Assembly (NCBI RefSeq): GCF_030816965.1
Contig: NZ_JAUSYQ010000002.1
Location: 3,939,001-4,003,000, forward strand
DNA from: Streptomyces canus
GTDB lineage: Bacteria; Actinomycetota; Actinomycetes; Streptomycetales; Streptomycetaceae
Reading direction: 5' to 3'
DNA length: 64,000 bases
Below the pieces are notes generated by a model. The model saw only the letters and a list, made by a program, of their open reading frames with translations. It was not told the origin of the DNA and made no database searches. A program made the position numbers and the translations under genes. This document shows, piece after piece, positions 25,764 through 34,098 of this stretch; the first letter of the stretch is position 1; each line of letters starts with the position of its first letter.

Positions 25764-26533
25764 ACGGTGCCTTCCTCGTCGTTCTCGCGGGTGAGCGTGT
25801 ACCAGCCGTCGTGGGACATCCCGGTCGCCCGGAACCCCTGCCCGAAGGCCTCCGTGAACACCTCGCGCACGGCCCGCCGCCAGCGCAGTGCGAGCGCCGG
25901 GTCGGCGGACCGCAGCTTGACGACGTCGTCCGGGGCCCGGCACCAGACGTGCAGGTCGGCGAGGTCGCGGCGGGCGAGGGTCGCTCCGTCGGGGGCACGG
26001 TGGGTGGCGGGTGCGGCCTCGCGCTCCCCCGGGTCGTACGGCTGCCCCGGCGCCACCAGGTCCCAGGTCACCGTCAGCCGGTCGCTCTCGTCGCCGTCGT
26101 TCACGCCGTCCCTCATGGGGCCGTAGAAGTCGACGACGTACTCGGTGCCCACCGCGCCCAGCTTGGCCAGGTTGAAGCGGGCGTTGCGGGCGACCAGCGG
26201 GTCGAAGGTCCAGCGCATCGTGCGGGCCCCGAGGCCGAGCGCCCAGTCCCGTTGCGCCCGCTTCACCGGCTGCCCGAGCCCGGGCTCCGCGGCGGCGACC
26301 AGGGAGTACACCTCCTGCGAGCCCGGCGGCCCGAACACGGCGACACAGGCCCCGGCGAGGCGCTCACCGTCGTACGCGGCGTGCACCGCGCCGCCCGCGT
26401 GGACCAGGCTGTGCAGCACCTCGGCCGGGTAGGGCGGGGCCGTGCGCGGGGTCCGCCACACCTCGCCGAAGTACGCGCTGACGGCGTGGAGGCCGGCGAC
26501 GTCGTGGACGGTACGGATACTCACTCCGGTCAT
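25760..26533 (-). CDS. GNAT family N-acyltransferase paired with the racemase
   Basis: A 257-aa protein with a GNAT fold: AGACVAVFGPPGSQEVYSLV and the acyl-CoA-binding region GLGQPVKRAQRDWALGLGA. The C-terminal half is longer than a minimal GNAT domain (WTFDPLVARNARFNLAKLGA, then about 100 residues). Its stop overlaps the racemase start (ATGA). In Geobacillus and others a similar GNAT enzyme succinylates D-amino acids before racemisation and deacylation; that pathway is the best guess. A deacylase is not seen nearby. The ATG at 26533 was chosen because upstream sequence has poor codon bias. Confidence 0.82.
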   Translation of the reverse strand: MTGVSIRTVHDVAGLHAVSAYFGEVWRTPRTAPPYPAEVLHSLVHAGGAVHAAYDGERLAGACVAVFGPPGSQEVYSLVAAAEPGLGQPVKRAQRDWALGLGARTMRWTFDPLVARNARFNLAKLGAVGTEYVVDFYGPMRDGVNDGDESDRLTVTWDLVAPGQPYDPGEREAAPATHRAPDGATLARRDLADLHVWCRAPDDVVKLRSADPALALRWRRAVREVFTEAFGQGFRATGMSHDGWYTLTRENDEEGTV

Positions 26534-26632
26534 GTGCCGAGTCTCCGACCCGGGCGGCCGCCCCGGGTTGTGCGGTCCCACCATGTGTACGTACGTTTCT
26601 TTGCGGATCGGCCAAGCCATCTGGGGGCACCC
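26534..26632. promoter_or_regulatory. Divergent region GNAT/pucR
   Basis: 99 bases between divergent starts. It contains an ACGTACGT self-complementary core at about 26589-26596, flanked by AT-rich bases, which is a plausible operator for the adjacent PucR-type regulator. This is unproven. Confidence 0.35.
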
Positions 26633-28181
26633 ATGGACGCCTGCACTCTCGGAGACCTCCTGGACGCCGTCGGCGGCACGTCCGTACGCCTGCACACCGC
26701 ACCCGCCGGGCTCGCCGTCCCGGTCACGGAGGCGCTCCTGCACGACGCCCACGCCCCGCTTCCCCGGGTGCCGGGCGCGCTGCTGCTGGCGGTCGGAGTG
26801 CGGGCGGCGGCGGCCGGACCGCTGGTGAGGGCGGTCGCGGAGGCCGGGATGACCGGCCTGGTGGTGCGCGGTCCGGACGGGCCGGCGGCCGAGGCGGAGA
26901 CGTACGGCGTGGCGCTGCTGTCCGTCGCCGAGGACACGGCCTGGCACCAGGCGCACCTGCTGCTGGCCTCGGCGATCGGCGCCCGGCCGGTCCCGGCCAC
27001 GGGCGGCCACGGCGACCTCTTCGCGCTCGCCGACGCCATCGCGGCGGCGACCGGCGGGGCGACGGCCGTGGAGGATCCCCGGCAGCGGATCCTCGCCTAC
27101 TCCACGGTCCCCGGCCAGCCGGTCGACGAGGACCGCCGCCAGGGCATCCTGGGCCTCCAGGTACCGGCAGATGTGGAGAACACCGAGCAGTACCGGATGC
27201 TGTTCGCGGCCGACGGCCCGCTGCGGCTGCCCGCGCTGGGGGACGGCGCCCTGCCCCGCCTCGCGGTCGCCGTCCGGGCCGGCGGGGAGACCCTCGGCTC
27301 GGTGTGGGTCGTCGACGACGGCACGCTCGCGGCGGACGCGGAGGAGACGCTCGTCCAGGGGGCGACGACGGCAGCGCTGCTGCTCCTGCGGGCGCGGGCG
27401 GCACAGGAGCTGGCCCGGCACCAGAACAGTGATCTGCTGCGGCGGGTGCTGGAGGGGACGGCGGACGCGGCGACGTCCGCCGTGGGGCTGGGAGTCGAGG
27501 GCCCGGTACGGGTGGCCGCCTTCGTCCTGGACGCGGCCGGCCTTCCGGACGCCGAGCAGACCGGACTGCGGCTGCTGGACGTCGTACGGCTGCAGTGCGC
27601 GGCGCGGTACGGGCGGCATGCGTGTGTGCTGGTCGACGGGGTGGTGTACGCGCTGTTGCCGGCACCCGGGGCTCGCCACCGGCGGCTGGCGGAGGACATC
27701 GTCGCGCGGGCGGGGCAGTCGCTGAGGGTGCCGGTGCGGGCGGGGCTGGGTGAGGTGGTGGCGGGGGTCGGGGAGGTGGCCGGGTCGCGGGCGGACGCCG
27801 ATCTTGTGCTGCGGGTGCTCGGGCCCTCGCTGCCGGTGGCGACGATCGACGAGGTGCGGCCGCGGGTGACTCTGCTGCGGCTTGCCGAAGTACTCGGTGC
27901 CAAGCCGGAGTTGACCGCGGGACCCTGGCGTTCGGTGCTGGCGTACGACGCCGAGCACCGGACGGACTACGCCCGCACGCTGGTCTGTTGGTTCGATTCG
28001 GGGTGCGACATGGGCGGAGGCGGCGAGGCTGCTGGCCGTGCATCCGAACACGTGCCGCTACCGGCTGAAGCAAGTACGGAAGCAGGTCGGGATCGACCTG
28101 GACGACCCCGACGAACGCCTGGTGCTGTGGCTGCAGTTGAGGGTGCTGGCGGGACTCGGGCCTGGGGCGGCTACCGGTTGA
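26633..28181 (+). pseudogene. PucR family regulator with +1 frameshift before the HTH
   Basis: The reading frame from ATG 26633 encodes a PucR-like protein: an N-terminal PucR domain (CTLGDLLDAVGGTSVRL), a GGDEF-like middle, and reaches TLVCWFDSGCDM at about 28010. There ATGGGCGGAGGCGG carries one extra G: the expected MAEAARLLAVHPNTCRYRL helix-turn-helix and its tail are intact in the next frame and end at TGA 28179-28181. The uninterrupted frame instead runs on as junk to 28507 through repeats. The regulator is thus broken, or the extra G is a sequencing error. It is divergent from the racemase-GNAT pair, its probable target. Confidence 0.85.
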
Positions 28182-28510
28182 GCACGCGGGCGTGCCGACC
28201 GGCGGCGGCTGCCGGTTCCGGGCGCGGGCGTGTTGGCCGGCGCGGCTGCCGGTTCAGCACGCGGGCATACGGGCCGGCGCGGCGGCCGGTTCAGCACGTG
28301 GGCGTGCCGACCGACGGCAGCTACCGGATCAGCACAGGCATACCGACCGACAGCGACTGCCGGATCAACACACGGGCATACCGACCGACGGCGACTGCCG
28401 GATCAGCACGCAGGCATACCGACCAACGGCGGCTGCCGGATCAACACGCAGGCATACCGGCCGGCGCGGCTGCCGGTTCAGGGCGCGGGCCGGTCGGCCG
28501 GCGGTGACCG
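28165..28510. repeat. Degenerate 36-38-bp minisatellite
   Basis: About eight head-to-tail units share GGCATACCGACCGACGGC and CTGCCGGATCAGCACGC. Unit boundaries follow each CAGCAC or CAACAC. The first unit overlaps the last codons of the pucR gene, including its TGA. Variation is mostly transitions, and unit length changes by one or two bases. Each unit can form a short CCGGC/GCCGG hairpin. It fills the space between convergent pucR and iclR genes. It is not CRISPR: there are no unique spacers. Confidence 0.85.
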
Positions 28511-28628
28511 CACCCGCCCAGGGGCGCGGGGCTGTATCGACGATGTGCGGCTACCGCCGCGCGGGCGCGACCAGCCCCCACCGGACCCGCGGTCGAAGAT
28601 GTTCCCGGGGATACATGAACCGCACCGC

Positions 28629-29270
28629 TCAGCGCAGCGCCTCCGCGACCTCCCGTGCCGCGTCCACCACCCGCGGCCCCACCCGCTCCGGCACCGCGTC
28701 GGCCAGCATCACGACCCCCACGCTGCCCTCGACCCCGGTGACCCCGAGCAAAGGAGCGGCCGCCCCACTGGCCCCGGCCTCCAGCTCGCCGTGCGTCAGC
28801 ATGTACCCCGGCTCCCCGAACCCCTGCTGCCGAGCCGCGAGAATCGCCCGCCCCGCGGCGCCACGGTCCAGCGGATGCCGGAACCCCGCCCGGTACGCCA
28901 CGTGATAGTCCGTCCACGTGGGCTCCACGACGGCCACGGCCAGCGCGTCGGCTCCGTCCACCAAGGTGAGGTGCGCCGTCGCCCCGATGTCCTCCGCGAG
29001 CGAGCGCAGCGCGGGCAGCGCGGCCTCCCGTACCAGCGGATGCACCTGCCGCCCGAGTCGCAGTACGCCCAGCCCCACCCGGGCACGCCCGCCCAGATCA
29101 CGCCGGACGAGGGCGTGCTGCTCCAGCGTGGCCAGCAACCGGTACACCACGGTCCGGTTCACACCCAGCTTGTTGGAAAGCTCGGTGACGGTGAGCCCGT
29201 GGTCCGTGTCGGCCAGGAGCTTGAGGACACGCAGTCCCCGGTCAAGCGTCTGAGAGGTCTCCGCGGTCAC
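28629..29270 (-). CDS. IclR family transcriptional regulator
   Basis: A 213-aa regulator. The N-terminal winged helix reads TLDRGLRVLKLLADTDHGLT then VTELSNKLGVNRTVVYRLL; the C-terminal IclR effector domain includes GATAHLTLVDGADALAVAVV and FRHPLDRGAAGRAILAARQ. The start is the GTG at 29270, with GGAGGAG eight bases upstream; the longer frame to 29312 lacks support. It is somewhat short for the family (usually 240-260 aa). No obvious target gene adjoins it; the helicase upstream is separated by two strong hairpins. Confidence 0.9.
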   Translation of the reverse strand: MTAETSQTLDRGLRVLKLLADTDHGLTVTELSNKLGVNRTVVYRLLATLEQHALVRRDLGGRARVGLGVLRLGRQVHPLVREAALPALRSLAEDIGATAHLTLVDGADALAVAVVEPTWTDYHVAYRAGFRHPLDRGAAGRAILAARQQGFGEPGYMLTHGELEAGASGAAAPLLGVTGVEGSVGVVMLADAVPERVGPRVVDAAREVAEALR

Positions 29271-29319
29271 GACGCCCACTCCTCCAAGTGGTGAGGTCGG
29301 CGGGCCCCTCACGGCGGTG

Positions 29320-29374
29320 CGTCACCGAGTCCCGTCGGTGACGCGCTTCAGAGGCCGCCGATCGGACGGCGGCC
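29320..29374 (-). terminator. Two consecutive hairpins downstream of the helicase
   Basis: GCGTCACCGA and TCGGTGACGC (about 29320-29345) form a perfect 10-bp stem; GGCCGCCG and CGGCGGCC (about 29353-29374) form an 8-bp stem. Both lie between the helicase stop at 29573 and the iclR start at 29270 on the same strand. They probably insulate iclR from the helicase transcript. The rest of the 302-base gap holds no credible gene. Confidence 0.65.
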
Positions 29375-29572
29375 CGGTCTGTTTCCGGACCGCGTCGCTT
29401 CACGGCTGCGCTCCGCGGCGGCGCTGCCACGGGGCGTGTGCGTAGCGGGACAGTAGCGAAGCGGGTTCGCTCAGCGGAAGCCTCCGTCCAGAATCCGGGC
29501 AGCAACCGGCACGGACCACTCCGTTTGTCCGGATACGTACGGTCCCGTGCCGCGGGCGACAGGCGCCCCGCG

Positions 29573-31363
29573 TCACCTCATCCGGGTGGCCCACTCCTGC
29601 ACCTTGGCGATCCGCTGCCGCAGCTGCCCGGCCGTGGCCTCGGCACTCGGCGGCCCCCCGCACACCCGGCGCAGCTCGGTGTGGATCACCCCGTGCGGCT
29701 TGCCGCTCTGGTGGACGTAGGCACTGACCATCGTGTTGAGCTGCTTGCGCAGCTCCATCATCTCCTTGTGCGAGACGACGGGCCGCCGCTCGGCGGGCAG
29801 CTCGAGGAGGTCCGCCTCGGCGTCCGGCTTCTTACGGCTGTGCGCGATCTGCCGGGCCTGCCGCTTCTGGAGCAGCAGCTGCACCTGATCCGGCTCCAGG
29901 AGCCCGGGAATCCCGAGGTAGTCCTGCTCCTCCTCGCTCCCCGGGTGCGCCTGCATACCGAACTCGGCACCGTCGTAGAGGACGCGGTCGAAGACGGCCT
30001 CGGACTCCAGCGCCTCGAAGGCGAACTGCTCCTGCTCGCCGGTGTCCTCGTCCTCCTCCTTGTTCGCCTCCTCCATCTCCTTCTCGGACTCGGCGTAGGG
30101 GTCCTCCTCGCCCTCCTTCTTCGGCTTGTCGAGGGCGTGGTCCCGTTCCACCTCCATCTCGTTGGCGAAGGTCAGGAGGTCCGGGACGGTCGGGAGGAAG
30201 ACGGAGGCGGTCTCACCGCGCCGCCGGGACCGTACGAAACGGCCGACGGCCTGGGCGAAGAAGAGCGGCGTGGAGATGGTGGTGGCGTAGACGCCCACGG
30301 CCAGCCGGGGCACGTCGACGCCCTCGGACACCATGCGGACGGCGACCATCCACCGGTCGTTGCTCGCACTGAAGTCGTCGATCCGCTTGGACGCGCCGGC
30401 GTCGTCGGACAGCACGAGGGTCGCCTTGTTGCCCGTGATCTCGCGGATCAGCTTGGCGTACGCGCGCGCGGAGTCCTGGTCGGAGGCGATGACGAGGGCA
30501 CCGGCGTCCGGGATGGCCTTCCTGACCTCGGTCAGCCGCTGGTCGGCGGCGCGCAGGACGCTCGGCATCCACTCACCGCGCGGATCCAGGGCCGTACGCC
30601 AGGCCTGGCTGATCGCGTCCTTGGTCATGGGTTCGCCGAGCCGGGCGGCGATCTCGTCGCCCGCCTTGGTCCGCCAGCGCATGTTGCCGCTGTAGGAGAG
30701 GAAGATGACGGGCCGCACGACATGGTCGGCCAGCGCGTTCCCGTACCCGTAGGTGTAGTCGGCGGCCGACCGCCGGATGCCGTCGTTGCCCTCCTCGTAC
30801 GCCACGAAGGGGATGGGGTTGGTGTCGGACCGGAAGGGCGTACCGGTGAGCGCGAGTCGGCGGGTGGCGGGCTCGAAGGCCTCCAGGCACGCCTCGCCCC
30901 AGGACTTGGAGTCACCGGCGTGGTGGATCTCGTCGAGGATGACGAGGGTCTTGCGCTGCTCGACCCGGTTGCGATGGAGCATGGGCCGTACGCCCACACC
31001 CGCATAGGTGACGGCGACGCCGTGGTAGTCCTTGCCGAGCGGCCCGGCGCTGTACTCGGGATCGAGCTTGATCCCTATCCGCGCCGCCGCCTCGGCCCAC
31101 TGCTTCTTCAGATGCTCGGTCGGCGCGACGACCGTCACCTGCTGCACGACATGGTGGTGCAGCAGCCAGGAGGCGAGGGTGAGGGCGAAGGTCGTCTTGC
31201 CCGCGCCGGGGGTCGCGACGGCCAGGAAGTCACGCGGCTGCTCCTGGACGTACTTGTCCAACGCACCCTGCTGCCAGGCACGCAGCCTGCTGGCGGTACC
31301 CCAGGGGGCCCGGCCGGGGAAGGCGGGGGAAAGGTGGTGGGAGGAGGCGGCGGTGGTAGTCAC
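29573..31363 (-). CDS. DEAD/DEAH-box superfamily 2 helicase
   Basis: A 596-aa SF2 ATPase. Motif I ATPGAGKTTFA (about residues 50-60), motif II LDEIHH (a DExH variant), motif III ALTGTPFRSD, and the C-terminal motifs VRMVSEGVDVPRLAVG and QAVGRFVRSRR are intact. The middle carries an acidic linker (KEGEEDPYAESEKEMEEANK). It resembles XPB/UvrB-like restriction-type helicases common in actinobacteria; a role in DNA repair or processing is likely but unproven. The GTG at 31363 has GGAGACC upstream. It is monocistronic. Confidence 0.9.
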   Translation of the reverse strand: MTTTAASSHHLSPAFPGRAPWGTASRLRAWQQGALDKYVQEQPRDFLAVATPGAGKTTFALTLASWLLHHHVVQQVTVVAPTEHLKKQWAEAAARIGIKLDPEYSAGPLGKDYHGVAVTYAGVGVRPMLHRNRVEQRKTLVILDEIHHAGDSKSWGEACLEAFEPATRRLALTGTPFRSDTNPIPFVAYEEGNDGIRRSAADYTYGYGNALADHVVRPVIFLSYSGNMRWRTKAGDEIAARLGEPMTKDAISQAWRTALDPRGEWMPSVLRAADQRLTEVRKAIPDAGALVIASDQDSARAYAKLIREITGNKATLVLSDDAGASKRIDDFSASNDRWMVAVRMVSEGVDVPRLAVGVYATTISTPLFFAQAVGRFVRSRRRGETASVFLPTVPDLLTFANEMEVERDHALDKPKKEGEEDPYAESEKEMEEANKEEDEDTGEQEQFAFEALESEAVFDRVLYDGAEFGMQAHPGSEEEQDYLGIPGLLEPDQVQLLLQKRQARQIAHSRKKPDAEADLLELPAERRPVVSHKEMMELRKQLNTMVSAYVHQSGKPHGVIHTELRRVCGGPPSAEATAGQLRQRIAKVQEWATRMR

Positions 31364-31483
31364 GGTCTCCGTCGGGGTCGAGCGGCTTGGCTGTGTATGA
31401 CGACCGGGTCACCTTACCGGCGGGCCGACGTCGTCAACGCGGGGACGGGGCCGGGTCACCCTTGGGTGGGACCGAGGTCACAG
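31364..31483. promoter_or_regulatory. Helicase upstream region
   Basis: 120 bases between the helicase start and the 41-aa ORF. It should hold the helicase promoter. Nothing specific is recognised. Confidence 0.3.
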
Positions 31484-31609
31484 TCAGCGTGCGAAGCGCG
31501 GCACGTGGGCAGCGATCCTGGGTACGTCCAGGCGGCCCTGACAGACGTCCAGGACGAACTGCTCGGCCACGTCGACGTCGAAGTCCGCGTCCAGCGGGTG
31601 GCCGCTCAC
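31484..31609 (-). CDS. Small ORF, 41 aa, unknown function
   Basis: GTG at 31609 to TGA at 31484 encodes an acidic N-terminal and basic C-terminal peptide containing DADFDVDVAEQFVLDVCQGR. The third codon position is G or C in nearly every codon, far above chance for a short frame, which supports real coding. There is no strong Shine-Dalgarno; an upstream in-frame GTG at about 31639 is an alternative. It fills an otherwise empty 295-base gap between the MFS gene and the helicase, all on the same strand. Confidence 0.45.
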   Translation of the reverse strand: MSGHPLDADFDVDVAEQFVLDVCQGRLDVPRIAAHVPRFAR

Positions 31610-31658
31610 GTGTTCAGTCCAGCTACAACTCGACGGCACTAGGCGGTACCACTCGGTG

Positions 31659-33113
31659 TCAAGGCGTTGCGGCGTGCAACCGGGTCGTCACCCACGCCCC
31701 CACCAACGCCACCCCCGCCATCGGCAGGAACACCACGGCGAACGCTGCCGGATGGGAGGCGGACACCTCCGTCGCCGTATGACTCACCGTTCCCCCGCCC
31801 AGCGCCGCGAACGCCGCCCCGCCCGCCGCCAGCAGGACGGCGTTGGAGAGGCCGTCGGAGATCTGGAGGGAGGCGGAGTTGGTGCCGGCCTCCTCGGGGG
31901 CGGAGAGCTGCAGCAGAAGCACACTGGTCGAGGAGATCACCAGCCCCATCCCGAAGCAGCCGAAGCCCCAGGCGACGGCGACGGTCCAGACGGGCACGGA
32001 GTCGATCAGCACACTCGGCGCGGCGGCGATCGCGGCCGCGACCAGCACCATCCCCCCGGTCATCAGCCGTTCCCGGTAGGGCTCCACCCGCGCCCGCGAC
32101 TGCACCCACGACCCCAGCGCCCACGTACCGCCGCCCGCCGCGAGCGAGAACCCGGCCAGCGTCGGCGACAGCCCCCGCTGGGTGACCAGCATCAACGGCA
32201 CGAAGGACTCGGCGGCGACGAAGGACCCCGCGGCGACCCCGCGCAACAGCACGACGGAGGGCAGCCCGCGCGCCGCCCGGTACGTCCCGCGCGGGAGCAG
32301 CCCGAGCACGGCCGGCACGAGCAGCGCGACGCCCGCGAGGCCGGGGAGCAGGGAGAGAGGACGCAGATCCTGGGCGGCGTACTGGAGGAGTCCGGCACCG
32401 AGGGAGATCCCGAGGGCGAGCCGGATGCGGCGCCGGTCGAAGGCGGCCTGTCCTTTGTCGTCGTCGACCGGCCCGGACGCCCGCCGCCGTATCTGCGGAA
32501 GGGCGAGCACCAGCGGAAAGACCACCAGCACCGGAATCCCGACGAACACCCACCGCCACCCGAGGTGCTCGGTCACGGCCCCGGCCGCGAGCGGCCCCAC
32601 GATCGAGGGCACGACCCAGCCCGCCGCGAACGCCGCCATGATCGCGGGACGCAGCCGCTCCGGGTAGGCCCGCCCGACGACGACATACAGCGCCACGATG
32701 ACCAGCCCGCCCCCGAACCCCTGCACGGCCCGCCCGAGAATGAACTGCCACATCGCACCGGCCGTCCCGGACAACAGCAGCCCGGCACCGAAGGCGGCGA
32801 TCCCGGCGGCCAACGCCCCGAGCGGCCCCCGCCGATCCGCCCACTGCCCGGCCAGCACCATCCCGAACAGGCTGGTGGTGAAGTACCCGGAGAACGCGAA
32901 CGCGTAGAGCGCGACCCCGTCCAACTCCCGCGCGGCAACCGGCATCGCGGTCCCGACAGCGGTGGCCTCGAACGCGATGAGCAGCACGACGGACACGATG
33001 CCGATACTCAGCGCCCGGTACGAACGCCCCAGCACCCCCTCCTCCACCTCGTTGACGGACAGGACCTCAGGGTCGTCGGTGACACCGGCGTCACGCGGTT
33101 CCAGGACTGCCAT
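31659..33113 (-). CDS. MFS transporter (DHA2-like drug exporter)
   Basis: A 484-aa polytopic protein with 14 predicted membrane segments. Motif A is GQWADRRGPLGALAAG after TM2, and motif C-like glycine-rich sequences (GWVVPSIVGPLAAGAV) in TM5 suggest a drug/H+ antiporter. The N-terminal 35 residues are cytosolic. The ATG at 33113 precedes VLEPRDAG; a GTG seven codons upstream is possible. No regulator is adjacent. Substrate unknown. Confidence 0.88.
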   Translation of the reverse strand: MAVLEPRDAGVTDDPEVLSVNEVEEGVLGRSYRALSIGIVSVVLLIAFEATAVGTAMPVAARELDGVALYAFAFSGYFTTSLFGMVLAGQWADRRGPLGALAAGIAAFGAGLLLSGTAGAMWQFILGRAVQGFGGGLVIVALYVVVGRAYPERLRPAIMAAFAAGWVVPSIVGPLAAGAVTEHLGWRWVFVGIPVLVVFPLVLALPQIRRRASGPVDDDKGQAAFDRRRIRLALGISLGAGLLQYAAQDLRPLSLLPGLAGVALLVPAVLGLLPRGTYRAARGLPSVVLLRGVAAGSFVAAESFVPLMLVTQRGLSPTLAGFSLAAGGGTWALGSWVQSRARVEPYRERLMTGGMVLVAAAIAAAPSVLIDSVPVWTVAVAWGFGCFGMGLVISSTSVLLLQLSAPEEAGTNSASLQISDGLSNAVLLAAGGAAFAALGGGTVSHTATEVSASHPAAFAVVFLPMAGVALVGAWVTTRLHAATP

Positions 33114-33329
33114 GCTCGCCAGAGTAAGGGCCACAGCCCCCGTTGACCCCTGTCAAAAGCCCACCCGGACCTGAGACCTTGGTCGTACGACCACCGCCGG
33201 CCGGGTCCGCCCGTTCATGAACGGCGTATGGCAGTCCCGTTGCAGGCCCCACGATCCCCTTGAGCCCTCCCCCACCCCGCCATACGGTCATTCCACGAGC
33301 TCGGCAGGAGCACCTCGCTCCACCGACCC

Positions 33330-33401
33330 GGCCGTGTGCCCGAGTGGTTCAGGGACTCGCCTGCAAAGCGAGTTACGCGGGTTCGATTCCCGCCACGGCC
33401 T
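33330..33401 (+). tRNA. tRNA-Cys (GCA)
   Basis: Cloverleaf reads cleanly: acceptor GGCCGTG (33330-33336) with CACGGCC (33394-33400), D-arm CCC/GGG, anticodon stem CTCGC/GCGAG around loop CTGCAAA with anticodon GCA, four-base variable loop, and T-arm GCGGG-TTCGATT-CCCGC. Discriminator base is T (U), as required for cysteine. CCA is not encoded. No integrase or attachment-site duplication is seen beside it. Confidence 0.97.
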
Positions 33402-33411
33402 CTGGTGTGGA

Positions 33412-33447
33412 GAAGGGGCGGCATCCCGTTGAGGGTGTCGCCCCTTC
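33412..33447 (+). terminator. Terminator after tRNA-Cys
   Basis: GAAGGGGCG (33412-33420) pairs perfectly with CGCCCCTTC (33439-33447), 11 bases after the tRNA end. Confidence 0.75.
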
Positions 33448-33504
33448 GGCTGTGCCGCGTTCTAGGCTTGCGGTCAACAGTGGTCGTGAGTGAGGAGTGC
33501 GGGC

Positions 33505-34098
33505 GTGGCCGAGAGTGTGGCGGATCCTCCCTTTCCCGATGCCCTTCGGGCCGATGAGGCGCCTGGTCCGCATGCGCTGCTCGAGCCCGTACTCGGGTTT
33601 CTGGGTGTGTGGCGCGGTCGGGGCCGAGGTGGGTATCCGACGCTCGACGGCGATTTCGCGTACGCGCAGGAGGTCAGCCTTCTGCACGACGGGCGTCCCT
33701 TCCTCCGGTACGAGGCCCGGGCCTGGCTGCTCGACGGTGACGGGGCGCCGTTGCGGCCCGCGGCCCGGGAGAGCGGGTGGTGGCGGCTTCAGCCGGACGG
33801 CCGGGTGGAGGCACTGGTCACCCAGCCCACCGGCATCACCGAGATCCTGGTCGGGCATGCAGGCGAGGGCGCGGTCGATCTCTCCACGCACTCCGTGGCC
33901 CTGACCCCCACCGCCAAGGACGTGACCGCCACCCGTCGCCGCTACACCCTGGCCGACAGCGACACCTTCACGTTCGTCCACGACCTCGCGGCTGTCGGGC
34001 AGCCCCTGCAGCACCACCTCTCGGCAACCCTGCGCCGCACCACGCCGGCCGGTCAGAGCACCCCGCCCACCTCGTCCTGGAACAACTCCGTCCAGTAG
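33505..34098 (+). CDS. Nitrobindin-like heme-binding beta-barrel (FABP family)
   Basis: A 197-aa protein of the THAP4/nitrobindin family. The family motif appears as [18 protein letters not shown], then strands [18 protein letters not shown] and [21 protein letters not shown] His-rich end ([14 protein letters not shown]) supplies the heme-ligand region. Homologues bind ferric heme b and isomerise peroxynitrite. GTG at 33505 follows GAGGAG at ideal spacing. Its last 46 bases overlap the convergent SUKH-4 gene, so the tail beyond LRRT may be a recent extension. Confidence 0.85.
   Translation: MAESVADPPFPDALRADEAPGPHALLEPVLGFLGVWRGRGRGGYPTLDGDFAYAQEVSLLHDGRPFLRYEARAWLLDGDGAPLRPAARESGWWRLQPDGRVEALVTQPTGITEILVGHAGEGAVDLSTHSVALTPTAKDVTATRRRYTLADSDTFTFVHDLAAVGQPLQHHLSATLRRTTPAGQSTPPTSSWNNSVQ

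Noticed and set aside
28165..28510. Possible CRISPR array
   Set aside because: Units are contiguous with no unique spacers, vary in sequence along their whole length, and there are no cas genes.
33330..33401. tRNA as attachment site of an integrated element
   Set aside because: No integrase, no repeated 3' tRNA end nearby, and flanking genes are ordinary chromosomal genes.
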